NCBI RefSeq assembly: GCF_020921035.1
Contig: NC_063157.1
Span: forward strand, 4,894,501 to 4,958,500
Source of the DNA: Rhodamnia argentea
Lineage: Eukaryota > Streptophyta > Magnoliopsida > Myrtales > Myrtaceae
Length of the DNA: 64,000 nt
Direction: 5' to 3'
This document shows positions 35,290-46,943 of the stretch, piece by piece (within the stretch, counting starts at the first letter, position 1; each line of letters starts with the position of its first letter). A program made the translations under genes and the position numbers. A model generated the notes under the pieces. That model was not told the origin of the DNA, did not search any database, and saw nothing but the letters and a program-made list of their open reading frames with translations.

Positions 35290-35655
35290 TCTTCACGAAG
35301 CCACTGTGTCGGAGAGAATCAATGGTCGGAACTGGATGGGTTGGTTACTTTCTCTTCACTCCCGCCATTTTCCTTGACAAATTGGGGCCGACAAACTCTA
35401 TCCTAAATGACTTCTTCCTTCTCTTCCCTCTTGTGATCGACGGGGGAAGGGAACCATGTCCCTGAGAGCGACCTCCAGTTCGTCGCTCTTCAACAGCTGC
35501 TCGGCTACATTGGCCGGAGCGACTCTAGCCGTCTTGAGCAAACTCAAGATATGGTCGAAGAGCTTGCGGTGATCGGTCCCGAGATAATTAAAAGTGAGAA
35601 GCTTGAACCCACATCGGGGTGGCATGGAATGTACAGGTCCATGCGCCGGCCAAAA
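35290..35655 (-). pseudogene. BCS1/ASD-type AAA-ATPase, C-terminal fragment
   Basis: About 365 bp match the last part of exon 3 of the intact paralogue at 45066-46943: CGFKLLTFNYLGTDHRKLFD against CGFRLLASNYLGIDCHELFD, then VAEQLLKSDELEVALRDM. The frame shifts after ALRDM, and a tail with VKENGG continues in another frame. No Walker motifs, no upstream exons. The fragment ends abruptly near 35655, where AT-rich repeat sequence takes over. It is a remnant of a once longer copy. Confidence 0.85.
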
Positions 35656-36002
35656 TGAAAGGAAAAAAGAAAGAAAGAAAAACTATTAAAAAAATATCCA
35701 CATCAATGCAAACCGTGCCCATTAGTATAATCGGAGTCCACATTAGCAATATTCGGCATAAAATTGGCCGAATGGACTCAATCGGTACCAATGTGAAAAT
35801 GTTTAGGACTAAATTGATCTAATTAAAAAGTTTAGGGCTAAATTGGGATTAATGCAATATGTTTAGAACTTTTTTGGTACTATTCTCGTCTCTTCAATAG
35901 AGATGATACTTGACTGGAGGGGATCGGCGGATGAAACGCGCGATGAATATGACCACGGGAGATCGATGTATTGGTGTGCGATACTTGAGGATAAATGAGG
36001 GG

Positions 36003-36225
36003 AAATTATCAAAAAAGTTTTAAGCCTTGCAATTGTGCCAATTCAATTCTAAACTTTTTTTGCTATCGATTCAATTCTAAATCTTTTACAATCATATCAA
36101 TTCAGTCCATTCAACCAATTTTGGTCGGCAAGCCTTGAAGTGGACGACGGCTGCGCAAAAAAAAATAATTTAGAATTGAATTGATACAATTATAATAGGT
36201 TTATGATTTTTTTTTTATAATTATC
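36003..36225. repeat. Short fold-back MITE-like repeat
   Basis: Left GGGGAAATTATCAAAAAAGT, right (other strand) GGGATAATTATAAAAAAAAA. Inner parts CAATTCAATTCTAAA and TTTAGAATTGAATTG are exact complements. A related half-element (AAATTGATCTAATTAAAAAG) lies at about 35740-35880. Confidence 0.6.
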
Positions 36226-37911
36226 CCGATAAATGAGAGACCGATGATTGAAGTAGTTTAGTTAGGTATATGATTAGCATAGATCAAAGTTTTATCTCTA
36301 CCGACGGTGCTCGTTCGCAAGTCGACTAGAAAAGCTATAGGGGTCCTCGCGCGGGGTGTTATTCTCATCTATCTATTCCATCTTGAGCGTTCTCTTTAAC
36401 GATTTCTCCTCGACTCAGTTGGACCGTTTTCTAGCTTACTTTGCTTTTAGCAAAAAGCCTGCAGTGTTCCTTTATTGATTTAGGACAAGGACAGTAAATG
36501 ACCGAGGTATTTAAAAGTACGGAGATCGGAGGCAATCGTCGTCAGTCATGTAAATAGCAGAAAAATAAAGATGACTATAAATTTGTAGAAAAAATGCTGA
36601 GTTCTTTGATTGATCGAGGATATTCTTTATAATGAGTATAATGCGGGTGTTGATAACCCATTACCTACGGTTGCAAACAATAGCGACTTCCTGATTCTAT
36701 TAGCGAGTAGTACAAGAAGTCACTTCATGCAACGATTACCTCCGAGAAGTTACAATTTTCACGTCGCGTGTTGTCGATGACTTCTGCCGATTCTCCAAAT
36801 AGTCAATTGTTCCAACCAAACTTTCTTTATCGACCGAGTTTGCCGCTGGTCGATTAGGACTTCTTAAATGTTGCCAATTGCAGTATCTTTTTTTTAACTA
36901 AATCTTTTTCACTTAGCATTATACGGCCTTCGGTTAGTTTGATTAGGCCATTAAAGAATTGTCGAGCACCATTTCTGACTCATAATATGCCATTAAAGCC
37001 ACACTTTGTGTAAAGCATTCATGTGACCCTCTATCTATCTTCGAACAGTTGCTCAGGTGATTAATTCAACTGGGAAAGTTGATTTTTGCTGCTTGGTCTT
37101 CTATCAATTGCGACGAAATGACTGGACCGAACGAGTGACGGGTTCTTTTATGCGGAAACCATGCATGTTGTTGCCCACATGCTTGATGAAATGTCTCTGT
37201 GAATTTTCCGATCTGATTTTTCCTATTAGTTGCACAGGAATCTTCAGCAACAGTGACTAGCGTAATTGGTTCGGCAAGTTGAATCGCAGCTAGCGCGGAA
37301 AGGGTTTGCTCAGATTTTGCGGTACTTGACGAGAGGCATAGAAAAATTTAAGCTGATCATAACTGTTGAGACATGTAATTCATTCTTCATGACTCGGAGA
37401 AAATCTTACTTGTTAGCTGCTGGATGTGGGAGTTTAATACGCGCATAAAGACGACGTGTTGCATTGGAGCAAGACATAAGGGGTTGAACCCATTCTTCAA
37501 ATTCACTTTCTATGGACCGAGTTGCGTATGGATCATCTAAAATTTTACAAATAAGTAGAAATGAGTTTAACGCTCACATTCGTTTCGTGATTTATGATAC
37601 CACTTTCACGATCCCATCTATAACCGAACCCCGAGCTCCCTCACTAGCTCAATAAGCCGGTCCATGGAGCCGCCTATTCTTTAAAGTCAGCAATTTAAGA
37701 AGAAAAATTGCTAAAAAAATGGATATCGACTTGAGTTAGATATGGGTCGCTATATTTGCATTACATAGAAATGGATTAATTAGGGTCAAACTATTTTCGA
37801 CCCAATTGGACTCATTAGTTTGACGGGTCTAGTTGTGTTATTTCGTCATGCTTGATACAAAAAAGTCTAGAACCATACCACCGCCATCGATTTTTGTCGT
37901 TTATGTTTCAA
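36226..37911. other. Intergenic, ~1.7 kb, no gene seen
   Basis: Upstream of the AAA-ATPase fragment and downstream of the AAA pseudogene. The TTTTCTAGCTTACTTTGC phrase near 36430 recurs near 49710, suggesting shared flanks from an old segmental duplication. No family motif in any frame. Confidence 0.4.
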
Positions 37912-39584
37912 TTAGTTCGCACTCGCTGCTTTCTTCTTCACTCCCTCCATTTTCTTCGGCCAATTCGGACCGATGAACTCTCTTCTCAATGACTTCTCCA
38001 GTTTATTTCCTCTTGTGATTGACGAGGAAGGAAACCATATCCCCCAGAGCGACCTCCGGTTCGTCGCACTTCATCAACTGCTCCGCTACTTTGGCCGGAG
38101 TGACTCTAGCCATCGTGATTGCGCTCTCGATCTGGTCGAAGAGCTTGTGGCGATCGATCCCGAGATAATTAGAAGCGAGAAGCCGGAAACCGCAAGGGGT
38201 GCACTAGGACATGGGAACGTGCAAGTCCATGCGCCCCGGGCGCAACAGGGCTGGGTCAAATTTCTCAATGTGGTTTGTCGTGAAGACTTTGATTCGCTCA
38301 TCGCCGCAGCTCGACCAAAGCCCGTCGATGAAGTTGAAGAATCCAGACAACCTTACCTGTTCCGTGAGGGAAAAGAAAATTCAATGTTGTAGTGACAAAC
38401 ATGAGTAAAATGTCGAGGACTGTTCTTATTCCTAGTACGCAACAAATTGAACTAAAAAAATTGTACTTGATCTTGTCGCTGATAACCCGTTGACATTGTA
38501 TTCATGCTTGCGGGTCGTGTTTCCGAAATCCTATCTTGCAACTTAATGGTGCAGTTGATGTCCTCAACCACCAATATGGACCGATTTGCGGTGGCAACAA
38601 GCAGCCTCCTGAGCTCCGCATTGGTCCGGAGCCCGCTCAGCTCTAGGTTGTATATGTCGAAATTCAAGTAATTAGCCATCGCCGCGACCAGGCTCGATTT
38701 CCCCATTCCGGGGGGTCCATACAACAAGTACCCTCGTTTCCACACCTTGCCAACTCTCCTGCAGTACTCCTTCCTCCTCACGAACCTGTCGAGATCGTCC
38801 AGGATCTTCTTCTTGAGCTCTAAGTCCATGGCCAGTGTCCGGAATGTCGCCAGGTGGTCGAGGTTCACCAGGGACCACGCACCGGGAAAGGACCTGTAGA
38901 GGAAACAAATTGTGATGGAGATACAAAATTCAGTTTTCTGTTGAAGAAATTGAGAGCAGAATCATAGATAAGAAGGTGCAAGACTGGTTCTAGTGAATTT
39001 TGACCTTAATGTTCTTTGGAATTTTACCTATGAATTGAACATATTTATAAGATAACTCCGGTGATTCCAACATAATGTCGGACGATAATTACCGCCGGAG
39101 CTCGGAGTGGAGAGCTTCAACGTCTTCTTCCCATGCTCCATGGAATTGGCCTCGTCGATGACGAAAGGCGGATAGGATTTGAGCACGATCTCCCTGTGCT
39201 TCTTGTGAAAAGTGAGCTCGAAGTACTGAACCTCGTGCTGAATTGTCGGGTTCCAGCCTGGATGAAGTCAGTAGCCCGGGTCGGCTTGTCTCGACACGCG
39301 CCGCATCGGGAGGGACTGCTTGGCAGCCAGGAAAACCCTGGGACGCCCCGAAGAGCTCGTTCTGGGCGTACCCATGCATCCTACTCTTCGACGACCATGG
39401 TCACTTCGTTGCGGAAGCGAGACAAGAAGCATTGAATCCCGGAGGAGAGGAGGCCCCGGAACTCGGCGGGGACGAATGGTCGAACCACCGACCGCACGAC
39501 CATCACGGTGGCTGTCACGGAGGCCGCGGCAGACAGCACCGCCTTGGCCACTGCGATGGGGTTGTTCGGAGTTGGGGCCGCCAT
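37912..39584 (-). pseudogene. BCS1/ASD-type AAA-ATPase, full-length pseudogene
   Basis: The three-exon layout of the intact paralogue is visible. Exon 1 (about 39090-39584) starts MAAPTPNNPIAVAKAVLSAA, hits TAG after MVVEE near 39381, and continues in a shifted frame (YAQNELFG); its last part is scrambled. Exon 2 (about 38490-38893) opens after a good acceptor but has lost one base, then resumes with VNLDHLATFRTLAMDLELKK and a Walker A of GPPGMGKSS (family GPPGTGKSS); Walker B ends VVEDIN where the family has VVEDID. Exon 3 (about 37912-38365) carries NFIDGLWSSCGDERIKVFTT and LLRPGRMD, then a TAG at 38204-38206 in place of a Tyr codon, and another stop near the C-terminus. With several independent lesions it cannot make the full protein. 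Confidence 0.88.
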
Positions 39585-40158
39585 TCTTTTCAGATTAGTA
39601 CTCCGTTTGGGGTAGATGATATTTGGCTGGAGGAGATCGTTGTCGTTGACGAGTCGGTCTTGGATTTATAAATGGCGAGCTAGTGACATTTCCTATGCAA
39701 GTATCACGGTCCGGCAATATCCTCACTCGAGGATTGTTAACACCTAAATTTTGACTAACTTGTTTCAGTCATTTTTATATAAAAAGATTAAAACTAATTT
39801 TAGTTCTAAACAAAAATAATTAGATCATTTTTCACGTATTTTTTTGGAGTTCCGACGGGGGATTTGAGCTTAATTCCATCAGGCAATTTGGACTTGAATT
39901 AACAGCAAATTTTCAGTAATTTGAAGGTCATATGTGCTGAAATTTCAATGGGTTCTGGACTTGTTTTTAATTTCAAATCGGCCCAATTTTGTTCAATTAA
40001 ATTTTAAGGCTTTTAATTAAGTAACTGTTTAATTAATTGGAACCCAATTGGAGTCCGAAATCGTGTGATTAAGCCCATTAGAACATCAATTTGCGGATGG
40101 CCCTTCTTGCTCCATATGGCCGAATTTCATGAAGTGTTTCCAGGGAATGGGACTCTTA

Positions 40159-40594
40159 GGGTGCGTATGGTAACGTTTCTGTTCTCAGAACAACTTTTGA
40201 AACAGAAACACTTTTTTCTATTTCTGTTCCCGGCTACGATTTTTGGGAATAGAAACGCGTTTGGTAACTACAAAAAAAAAAAAGTGTTCAAAAGTTTTGA
40301 TAAAAAGTAGTCGTCTTTGAAAGAGTGAAGGAGTAGTCCAGGAACAGAGGGTTGCAAAAAGTGTTCCTCTTTCGTTATAAAATGTGTTCAAAAGCTTTGA
40401 TAAAAGTGTTCCGAGAACAAAGAAACAAGTATTTTTTGTTTCTCATTTCTGCTCCAAAAGTGTTCCCATTTCTGAAAAGTGTGTTCAGAACACTTTGGGA
40501 ACACTTTTTTACCATACGCGTTTCTGTTCCCAAAGTGTTCCGGGAACACTTTGGAAACAGAAACACTTTTTCTGGAGCGTTACCATACGCACCC
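40159..40594. mobile_element. Tourist-like (PIF/Harbinger) MITE, 436 bp, with TTA target duplication
   Basis: Terminal inverted repeats of 17 perfect bases, GGGTGCGTATGGTAACG, at 40159 and, reversed, ending at 40594. TTA flanks both ends (40156-40158 and 40595-40597), the target duplication of PIF/Harbinger elements. Inside are many inverted copies of AAAGTGTTCC/GGAACACTTT and GTTTCTGTTCC, so the element can fold strongly. No transposase; it is non-autonomous. It sits inside the long LTR and so is younger than that insertion. Confidence 0.88.
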
Positions 40595-43571
40595 TTAATT
40601 ATCGGATTTTTTTATCTACGGCTACCGTTGAATCGTATCTAAGCTAGGACTTCTAATTTGACAGCCTAGATTAAATCCTACGCTTGCTGTTAAATCCTTG
40701 TTCTATATGTATATCTGTCATGATAGCTTAGGGTTAAGGGGGACCAGCAAAAATTTCTGCTCAGACGCACTCGAGCCTTCACGTGAGATACTAAGAGAAA
40801 AGTAATAGGGAAAGCTTGAGGAGTTCGAAGGTTTTCCCTTCAAGAGTTGAAACCCTCCTCCGTGTCAAGTTTCTTCGTGCTTCCAGCTGCTCCGTCTAGT
40901 CTGACCAGCTAGTTGCATCGACGTAGCGCTAGATTTTGCCACATCTACTCGGACAATTCTAGTACCAGCTAGTGTCAAAGCTTCGTCTTTGAGGAGTTCT
41001 CCCGGCGTGCAATCCGGCAATTGATCATACATTCACAAAAGGCCACGAGGAGGAGGAGAGGTGGACGATCGAAGCGGTGGCTGCTGTGAAGAACAAATCA
41101 AGTGAAGACAAAAGAAGGAATCCACTAGAACGCAAAGTCAAAGCATCCACATGAGCTCCTGACAAGTTCCACCAAAGCCGGCCCATTGAAATTGTCTTCA
41201 AGCGATTTTTGCAGTGTTCTTTTTCTTTTGCAGATTATATAAAAGTCGTTCAGCACCAGCAAAGTAGCTCACCGAATTCAAGAGTCCCAAACCCACACGT
41301 GAATACCGCAACCGAATCGGTCCAGTTTCCATCTGTTGTTCAAGGCCGATTTTTGTCGTTGTTAGCCTCGGACTCCTTCGCTGTTCGTGCACGTTTTCCC
41401 TGCCGATTCGGCCTCAAATTAGTTGTTGTTCGCTGCTGTGGATTCGCCTTGCGGGTCCTAATCGTGCGTGCGAAGCATCCCTAGCCTATTAAAGTTGCTT
41501 GGTGACGCTTCAAAATTTGAGTTAGGTAATTCCTTTTATCTCTTGCTATATTCTGAATATTGCTTGATTGAATTGAAAGTTCAAAAGATGATATGAAGTT
41601 TGGATATACATGGTTGCTTAACTGGGTGGATTTTGGATGGGGAGCGTATCTCTTGAATTTTGTGCAGATCTTTGATATGCTTTGGGGTTTGACTTTCATT
41701 ATCCTTAAGAGATTGAGCCTATAATTCGAAATATTCAGATTTTCTCAAATTCAAATTTGGACTTTTTTCGAAAAATTTGGGCATATCGGATAAGTATTTA
41801 CTTCGATTGGATATCCCGAACATATCTTTAAAAATTTGGGAATTATCTAAAATACTTTTGAATATCCTAAAAGATAATTTTCCAACTTTACAATATATAA
41901 ATCTTGATGGATAAGGTAAGATTGCTTTACAATTTTCGGCAATCCTCTATGGTTTTGGAAATTGATATGCCTTGGTGGATGATTTTTTTTTGCATATTGT
42001 TTACCATTTACTTTATGTTATCTCTGTTATAAAGTTTGAACTTTAGTAAACAATATTGCCCATAACACATGCTCTCCAAATGTGCCCTGTCCCTCGAAAA
42101 AAGTACATTAAAGGTAATATATGACTTTGATCTCAAAGTACGATTGTACCCATACGTGTGAATTAGATATCAAATCCTCAATTTCGAGGATCAGATTGCT
42201 AATTCCTATACTGAATTTCAAGGTTTGCCCGGACGATGGTAATTCTATAATATATTCACTTGCTAGCCCTAATCTCGGGGAATGTTGTGAATAAAATCGA
42301 AATTTCGGATTTAAAGGTGTTTCATGGGCAGTATTGTTTACTTTTGTTCAAATTTCATTATTTTCATGGTTTAAATAAATTCCTAAAAATACAAAAAAGA
42401 TGTCACGTTTTCTTAAGTTAAGTCACGTTTCTCTTCACTTTTTCCATGAAAATAACATTTAAGAAAAATTAGGACTTTGAGATATCGATTTCTTGAATTA
42501 AATTGGATATTATTTCACTTTAGGGTAGTCTTTCAACTTAATTTTTTCATGAATCCGAAAATACACAAAAAATACCAAAAGTGTCATTCATTTGGCATTG
42601 CATATAATTTAGTTTGCATTATCATTTTCCATGTCACGCACATTTGACACGCCGTTATGCCATTTCATTCATTTTGCCATGTCATTACATCTCACATGTC
42701 ATATAGTTATATTGCATTAGCATTGCATTTAATAAAAGAAAATCCAAAAAACAAAATTAATTCAAATCATCAAACTAGGGATTTTTCATGAAAATCGAGT
42801 ACCGAAACGGCATTAAATGAAATGTTAATGTAACAAAGTCCCCAAATTCATTTAATATCTGGTTCGCATGAAATAAAGTATTTTCTCTCGAATACTTTAT
42901 TTAGGTTTTTAATCTACCTACCATAAATAATTAGTGACGGCTCTAAATTAACAAATTTTGCATGTAATTGAACCTAATTTTCCATTCTATAGGACTTGGG
43001 AGAGTTCGAATTAGATTAGTTAATCTAATTAAGCTAATAATCCGTTAACCCGCAATTTTGTAACTTTAGTTAGCAATAAGGATCAACCATGATTCGATCG
43101 GCCAGCCATGCAATGAATCAATTCGTGATCAATCATGTGAATCACCCAACATCAGCCCCACTCGACCAAGCATCGCCCAAGATGGTCGAGCGGGCGGAGC
43201 ATCGAGATCATCCATGCATCGGTCGATGTACGATGCGGACATATATCAGAATCAATCCGTGGATGATGCACGACTCATGCAGCTTGACTCATCGCACGAT
43301 GCAAGACTCATGCAACATCAAGTCGTGCATCATGCCACGGACGACCCAATGAGCGACCAATTGAGCAAGTGGGCAAACAAACGGACGCACGACCCCTTGC
43401 CTTCTAGAACACCCAAGTGGGTCTGCAAAGCATCATCATCACGCCATGGGGAACCCGAACAGCTAGCACCAGTGCCAAGACTCATGCGCTGCAAGCCAAA
43501 TGAATTAGACAAACATTACGAGACAAAACGGGCTAGCTGAATAGTCCCCCGAGCTGCTGGCCATCTTGTAT

Positions 43572-43579
43572 TATAAATA
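43572..43579 (+). promoter_or_regulatory. LTR TATA box
   Basis: TATAAATA in the context TTGTATTATAAATAGACCC. The other LTR copy keeps the same element at 50745-50752 (TTGTTTTATAAATAGACTC). Transcription (start of R) would begin ~25-35 bp downstream. Confidence 0.65.
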
Positions 43580-43871
43580 GACCCGACCTTCACCATTGTA
43601 ACTCACCTTGTTCACTATCCACATCACTTTGCATCAATCGCGAATCATCTTGTATCAACCGATCATCAATACAAACATCATCCATTCTCCCCATGACTTA
43701 GTCCCTCGGTTCACTCTCGCACTCTCTGCCAAACACGAATCGTGAGCATTGTGTGATCGATTCTCGGACCAAGGCTTGACTCGTGCGCATCATCATTCAA
43801 TCCGTTGCGAATCACCACCCAAATCACACGAGTCGCCACACGGTCGTGGTTCAAACTTCAGGCCCGTGACA

Positions 43872-45065
43872 TAGGTCCGACTGTAAAGTACAAAGCTACG
43901 AATGTATGGTGCACTTTCGTGTTTCCTTCTCGACAAAGACTTGGATTGCTTTGTCCAAGTCCCCGTCCACTTTAATTTTTATGTCAAAACCAGATTGACC
44001 AATTCCGTGCAATCATCTAATTCAATGATCGCATCTCGATGTAAGGCAAAATCACTTTGAAAATAGTTTGACTGCATAGTTATAAACTATTGGCTGGACT
44101 TCTTAAAGATAAAAAAATTCATAAATCGGTAACATTTAGGATGATTTATTTAACAATAGCTCCTTAACTCCCGCTGCACCATTTGAGTAACCAGTGTCAG
44201 ACGGAACCTTTTGTCCCTCGTTCTAATTTTGCTAAAGCTTGTCGTGTTCTAGGGGAAAAAAAACCCAAAATGATTACGCAAGCGATAACCTCATCCGATT
44301 ATGTGAATGAAGGTCTCATCTGTCCTGATCGATGATCGATTGGGTTCGGACTCATGTGAATTCAAGAATGAATCGATGTGTGGGCAACGGAGGAGATTGT
44401 ATCGAACGAGAATGATTTTGAGTGCTCAAATAAGTATTGACCCCCATTCATATGAAAAAAAGAAAAAAAAGAAAAAGAAAAACATACGTGGTCCAAACCA
44501 TGAGAAGTTGAAATTTTGTTACTTTGTTCAGCTTCCGGTCTTGAACGGAAAAAGGAGAAGCTGCTTGATCAAGTGGTAGAGAAGCCGCATAACTTTATTC
44601 ACATTTTCTTCTTGATTAGAGGGACAAAGCGGCATTGGGAGATCTAACAGTCAAATGAAAGGATAGAACGTGTTCTATTTTCTGACTTTTTTGTCCCAGT
44701 ACGGAGATCTAACAGTCAAGATGGAAAGAGAGGGAGTTGCAGAGAAACCAGCATATACCAAGATCAATCCATATAGGCAAGTCTAGCTTACAAGAAATTG
44801 TGGAATTACAATAAATTATTGTACGAAAATGTTGGAATGGTTAAAGCGATACAACTATATAAAGCAAATTATATTGCCGGAATGATGTAAATATCGCTCG
44901 CAAGAAAATGTCGCATGGTTGATAGACCATGTAAATTGAGTTCATCTAGACTGTTGATCATTTAAATTTGCCATTTGATCCACATAATTAATGATTCGGA
45001 TGACCATGCAGTAGTTCCCTGCATCAATTTCTCTTCAATAATTACTAATCTTAGTTAATCGATAT
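43872..45065. other. Spacer between solo LTR and intact AAA-ATPase gene
   Basis: No gene. Parts of 43.95-44.18 kb resemble 49.23-49.45 kb (for example AATTCAATGATCGCATCTCGAT against AATTTAATGATCACATATCGAT), indicating a duplicated flank. A purine-rich A/G run lies at 44454-44483. Confidence 0.5.
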
Positions 45066-46943
45066 TTATTGTTTTTCTTCAATTACTTCGCACTTTCCGC
45101 TTTCCTCTTGAGTCCCTCCGTTTTCTTCAACCGATTGGCACTGACAAACTTTCTCCTTTATGACTTCTTCGTTTTCTTTCCTCCTGTGATTAACGAGGAA
45201 GGAAATCACGTCCCTGAGAGCGACCTCCGGTTCGTCGCTCTTCATCAACTGCTCCGCTACTTCAGCTGGAGTGACTCTCCTCGCCGCGATCAAACTCTCG
45301 ATCTGGTCGAAGAGCTCGTGGCAATCGATCCCGAGATAATTAGAAGCGAGAAGCCTGAACCCGCACGGGGTGCAATAGGACATGTGAAGGTGCACGTCCA
45401 TGCGCCCGGGGCGCAGCAGGGCCGGGTCTAACTTCTCCTTGTGGTTCGTCGTGAAGACTATGATCCGCTCATCGCCGCAGCTCGACCAAAGCCCGTCGAT
45501 GAAGTTGAGCAACCCAGACAATGTCAGCTGTTCCACGAGACAAAAATTAATGTCGTAATGTGCAACAAACTGAAGTAAACCTTATACTCGAAAGGAAAGC
45601 CAAGAAAATAAAAAATACCGTACATCTTCTCGTGGATAACTGTTCGACATGTTACTCATGCGCGCAGCTCGGGTTTCGGACTTCCTGTCTTGCAACTCAA
45701 TGGTGCAATCGATGTCCTCGACCACCAATATGGACCGATTCGCGGTGGCGACGAGCAGCCTCCTGAGCTCCGCATTGCTACGGAGCCCGCTCAGCTCGAG
45801 GTCGTATATGTCGAAGTTCAAGTAATTGGCCATTGCCGCGACCAGGCTCGATTTCCCCGTGCCGGGCAGTCCGTACAATAAGTACCCTCTTTTCCACGCC
45901 TTGCCGACTCTCCTGTAGTACTCCTTCCTCTTCAAGAACCTTTCAAGATCGTCGACTATCGTCTTCTTGAGCTCTAGGTCCATGGCCAGCGTCTCGAATG
46001 TTGCCGGGTGATCGAGGTTCACCGAGGCCCACGCATCTGAGAGAGGACCTGTAGAGGAAAATGTTTGTGAAGAAGAAATTGGGAGCAGAATCATAGTATG
46101 TTGTCTGTAGCATGTACTTATCTTTGAAATGGTCCATTTAATTGCAAATTTACAATGTCTTTGATACTTCTGGCTAGTCCGATTAAATTTAAGAAGTTTT
46201 GTGAACTTAGTATTTTTACTCCTGTCCACACTTCGTCCACACTTGATCCACACTTATAATAGCAGAATTAAAAATCTTCATAAATAATTTCGTTAGTTCC
46301 AACTTAATATTCGAAGATAGTTACCGCCATAGACGCGGTCGAAGCTCGGAGTGTGGAGCTTCAACGTCTTCTTCCCCTGCTTCATGGACTTGGCCTCGTC
46401 GAGTACGAACGGCAGATATGAATTCAGCACGATCTCCCTGTGTTTCTTGTGAAAACTGAGCTCGAAGTACTGAACTTCGTACTGAACCGAGGAGTTATGG
46501 CCGTGATGAACTTGGTAGCCCGAGTCGACTTGTCTCGACGCGCGAACCCACTTGAGCTCAACCCCATGGAACGTATCCACCAGCGCTTGATTCCGGTCCA
46601 TAGCCAGAGTGAGGTGGTTCTCCTTCGTGGGCTTGGACACCCGGATGCGCGTCGTCGAAGGGGTTTGCTTGGCAGCCAAGAACACCTGGGCCGCCTCGAA
46701 GAGCTCGTTTTGGACGAACCCGTCGTACTCATCGACGACCAGGGTCAATTCATTGGAGAAGCGAGAGAAGAAGCCGCGGATCCCGGAGAAGAGGAAGCCC
46801 TGGAGCTCATGGGGGACGATCGTGTGGACCATCGACTGCACCACCATTGCGGTGGCCGTCACAGAGGCCGCGGCGGACAGCACCGCCTTGGCCACCGCAA
46901 TGGCATTCTTGAAGTCGGTCGGAGTGGAGGCCGGGGTCGTCAT
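45066..46943 (-). CDS. AAA-ATPase of the BCS1/ASD (AATP1) type, three exons, intact
   Basis: Exons 46325-46943, 45624-46048 and 45066-45527; 1506 nt, 501 residues, phases consistent. The N-terminus has a hydrophobic segment (AIAVAKAVLSAAASVTATAM, about 14-33), a membrane anchor and/or targeting sequence, followed by the plant AAA-associated domain (DEYDGFVQNELFEAAQVFLA; FELSFHKKHREIV). The ATPase core has Walker A GLPGTGKSS (266-274), Walker B ILVVEDID (313-320), and LDPALLRPGRMD with the arginine-finger Arg residues (387/390). Walker A is unusual in having Leu where relatives have Pro, a position the GxxxxGK consensus tolerates. The tail is Lys/Glu-rich. These proteins sit in mitochondrial or ER membranes and are often stress- or development-induced; the substrate is unknown. 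It is the only complete member of three local copies. Confidence 0.9.

Larger units (their letters stand above)
39735..43871 (+). mobile_element. Probable long solo LTR of a gypsy element, with a nested MITE
   Basis: The right end is firm: from ~42741 to 43871 this matches the LTR 3' part at 49910-51044 closely, ending GGCCCGTGACA where the other copy ends just before a primer-binding site. The left end is inferred from a TGTTAACACCTAAATTTTGA start at 39735 (TG...CA boundaries), giving ~3.7 kb without the MITE. Such long LTRs with a Met-type primer site are known in the Del/Tekay group of plant chromoviruses. No primer site or gag follows, so a solo LTR is the best reading. The five bases on each side (AGGAT and TAGGT) do not match, which weakens the left boundary. 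A TATA box lies at 43572-43579. Confidence 0.6.

Noticed and set aside
41209-41484. 91-residue plus-strand frame
   Set aside because: Inside the long LTR, no motif, no counterpart in the other LTR copy to test conservation.
43089-43540. Small frames shared by both LTR copies (also 50256-50635)
   Set aside because: Conservation is explained by LTR homology; the sequence is built on a GATGCACGACTCATGCA-like repeat and overlapping frames are open too.
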